64,000 nt of DNA, from positions 3,827,441 to 3,891,440 of the forward strand of contig JARWIR010000016.1 of assembly GCA_029959085.1 (NCBI GenBank), read 5' to 3'. A model generated the notes under the pieces. It saw only the letters and a list, made by a program, of their open reading frames with translations. It was not told the origin of the DNA and did no database searches. The position numbers and the translations under genes were made by a program. Below are positions 63,155 through 64,000 of the stretch, one piece after another; position 1 is the first letter of the stretch, and each line of letters opens with the position of its first letter. Origin of the DNA: Nemophila menziesii (taxonomy: Eukaryota > Streptophyta > Magnoliopsida > Boraginales > Hydrophyllaceae).

Positions 63155-64000
63155 TCTTGAAGCCGAAGTTTCCATTTGTTATAATCTTTCACCATGTGAT
63201 CAAATATCTTACTCTAATTATGTGCTTCAAGCTTAATTTACTTTGTAAGCGAAAAAAATCAAAACCTTATTATACTTAACTAGGCTTCCATGATTAAACA
63301 CTGTTTTCTAGTTATTTTATTTTATTTTGGACTTATTAAAATATTACTATATTGCACTATAAAAAGTTTTTGATAGTCAATAGATTGTTCATCTAGAGAT
63401 TCTATATTAGTAATTTATATAATTAATATGTAGTATGTTATAACTTAAAATACATTTCTAATGTATTAAAACAAGTTATCATTTCTATATAATTATATCG
63501 CCTATGCTATTCTTTATTCATATATATATATATCATTATCACAATCTTAAGAGATTATGATAATGGAATAAACTCTTGATTAAGACTCAATATACGACAC
63601 TAAAAACTAGTTTACATATTGAAAATTAATCACTCACTCAAGAAAAACAAAAAATCTTCTTGCATCGATTGTCAAAGTTGCATGAATAACACAATGTATG
63701 GAAAATTCACGTACTATGCAGATATAAAGATGTACTTGGTCAAAAAATATGATAGATACAATATTGATGAGTAATGACAAATGTGACAATAGAACCTCCA
63801 CAGTACCCACTATTAATAGAGGTTTAACCCCTCTTGAAACGAAAAATGAAAAATTATTTAAATGACAATCAATATCAATAATTTAATTAAATACAAAAAA
63901 AATTACATTTACGAAATAAAGTCCAAAATATATTTTTGGGTCTTATCAACCACAACCTACTATGTAGAGTAAAATCAAATATGCAAACTATCATTCTCAT

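Larger units (their letters stand above)
60361..64000 (+). repeat. Tandem repeat unit 8, runs off the window end
   Basis: First 3.64 kb of a further unit; the array clearly continues beyond the window. Markers aaataaactaaaact, ttttgcctgttt and attacaaattgag are shared with unit 2 only, as is an expanded first AT tract (60841-60880). The second AT tract is 63520-63533. The DRD1-like fragment is at 62033-63154; the rest is AT-rich non-coding DNA. Confidence 0.97.

Noticed and set aside
1..64000. The repeat unit as an LTR retrotransposon or a rolling-circle Helitron
   Set aside because: No direct terminal repeats, primer-binding site, gag-pol or Rep/helicase sequence was found in a unit, and unit borders are arbitrary in a head-to-tail array. 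A Helitron-type gene capture is not excluded but has no positive sign.

Overview
The window is AT-rich nuclear DNA from a flowering plant, most likely a eudicot. It has plant-type spliced gene fragments, a relative of the plant-only DRD1/CHR35 (RNA-directed DNA methylation) family, a plant CACTA (En/Spm) transposon with TNP2/DUF4218/DUF4216 coding domains, an L1-type LINE with a zf-RVT domain, and TTTAGGG-like telomere/telo-box motifs. I see no intact host gene, no rRNA or tRNA gene and nothing bacterial.

The dominant feature is a head-to-tail array of long repeat units of about 6.82-6.88 kb, which runs off both ends of the window. Taking the phase at the window start, units begin at 1, 6852, 13732, 20558 and 27386. 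After an interruption they resume with a 5'-truncated unit at 48052 and further units at 53544 and 60361. Units are nearly identical by eye. Each contains, in order: an (AT)n microsatellite, a G/T-rich block with TTTAGGG-like motifs, a four-exon 5' fragment of a DRD1/CHR35-like chromatin remodeller (plus strand, cut off before the SNF2 ATPase domain and closed by the same stop codons in every copy), a second (AT)n tract, a long AT-rich stretch with a few coding-like islands on the minus strand, and a cluster of degenerate 144-bp subrepeats near the unit end. Diagnostic variants show that units 1 and 2 pair with units 7 and 8, and that unit 2 is mosaic. This points to higher-order, multi-unit duplication and gene conversion.

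The array is interrupted at 33584-48051 by a nested-transposon island. A 5'-truncated LINE (minus strand) sits at the same unit position at two places (33584 and 46505), so a LINE-bearing variant unit was itself duplicated. The first LINE copy was hit by a 9.4-kb CACTA element (34175-43592, genes on the minus strand). That element keeps its left CACTA terminus but has lost about 8 bp of its right terminus and is fused directly to a diverged array fragment (43593-46504). The CACTA element carries a decayed TNP2-type transposase gene (38902-42532) and a decayed TNPA/Transposase_24-type gene (34842-36470). Between them lie a 40-bp minisatellite and an unexpected internal block of the CGACGAC motifs that otherwise occupy the element ends.

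No gene here appears intact. The most notable theme is a repeat array that has amplified a fragment of an RNA-directed DNA methylation remodeller gene. If transcribed, it could be a source of small RNAs against its own parent family; that is inference only.
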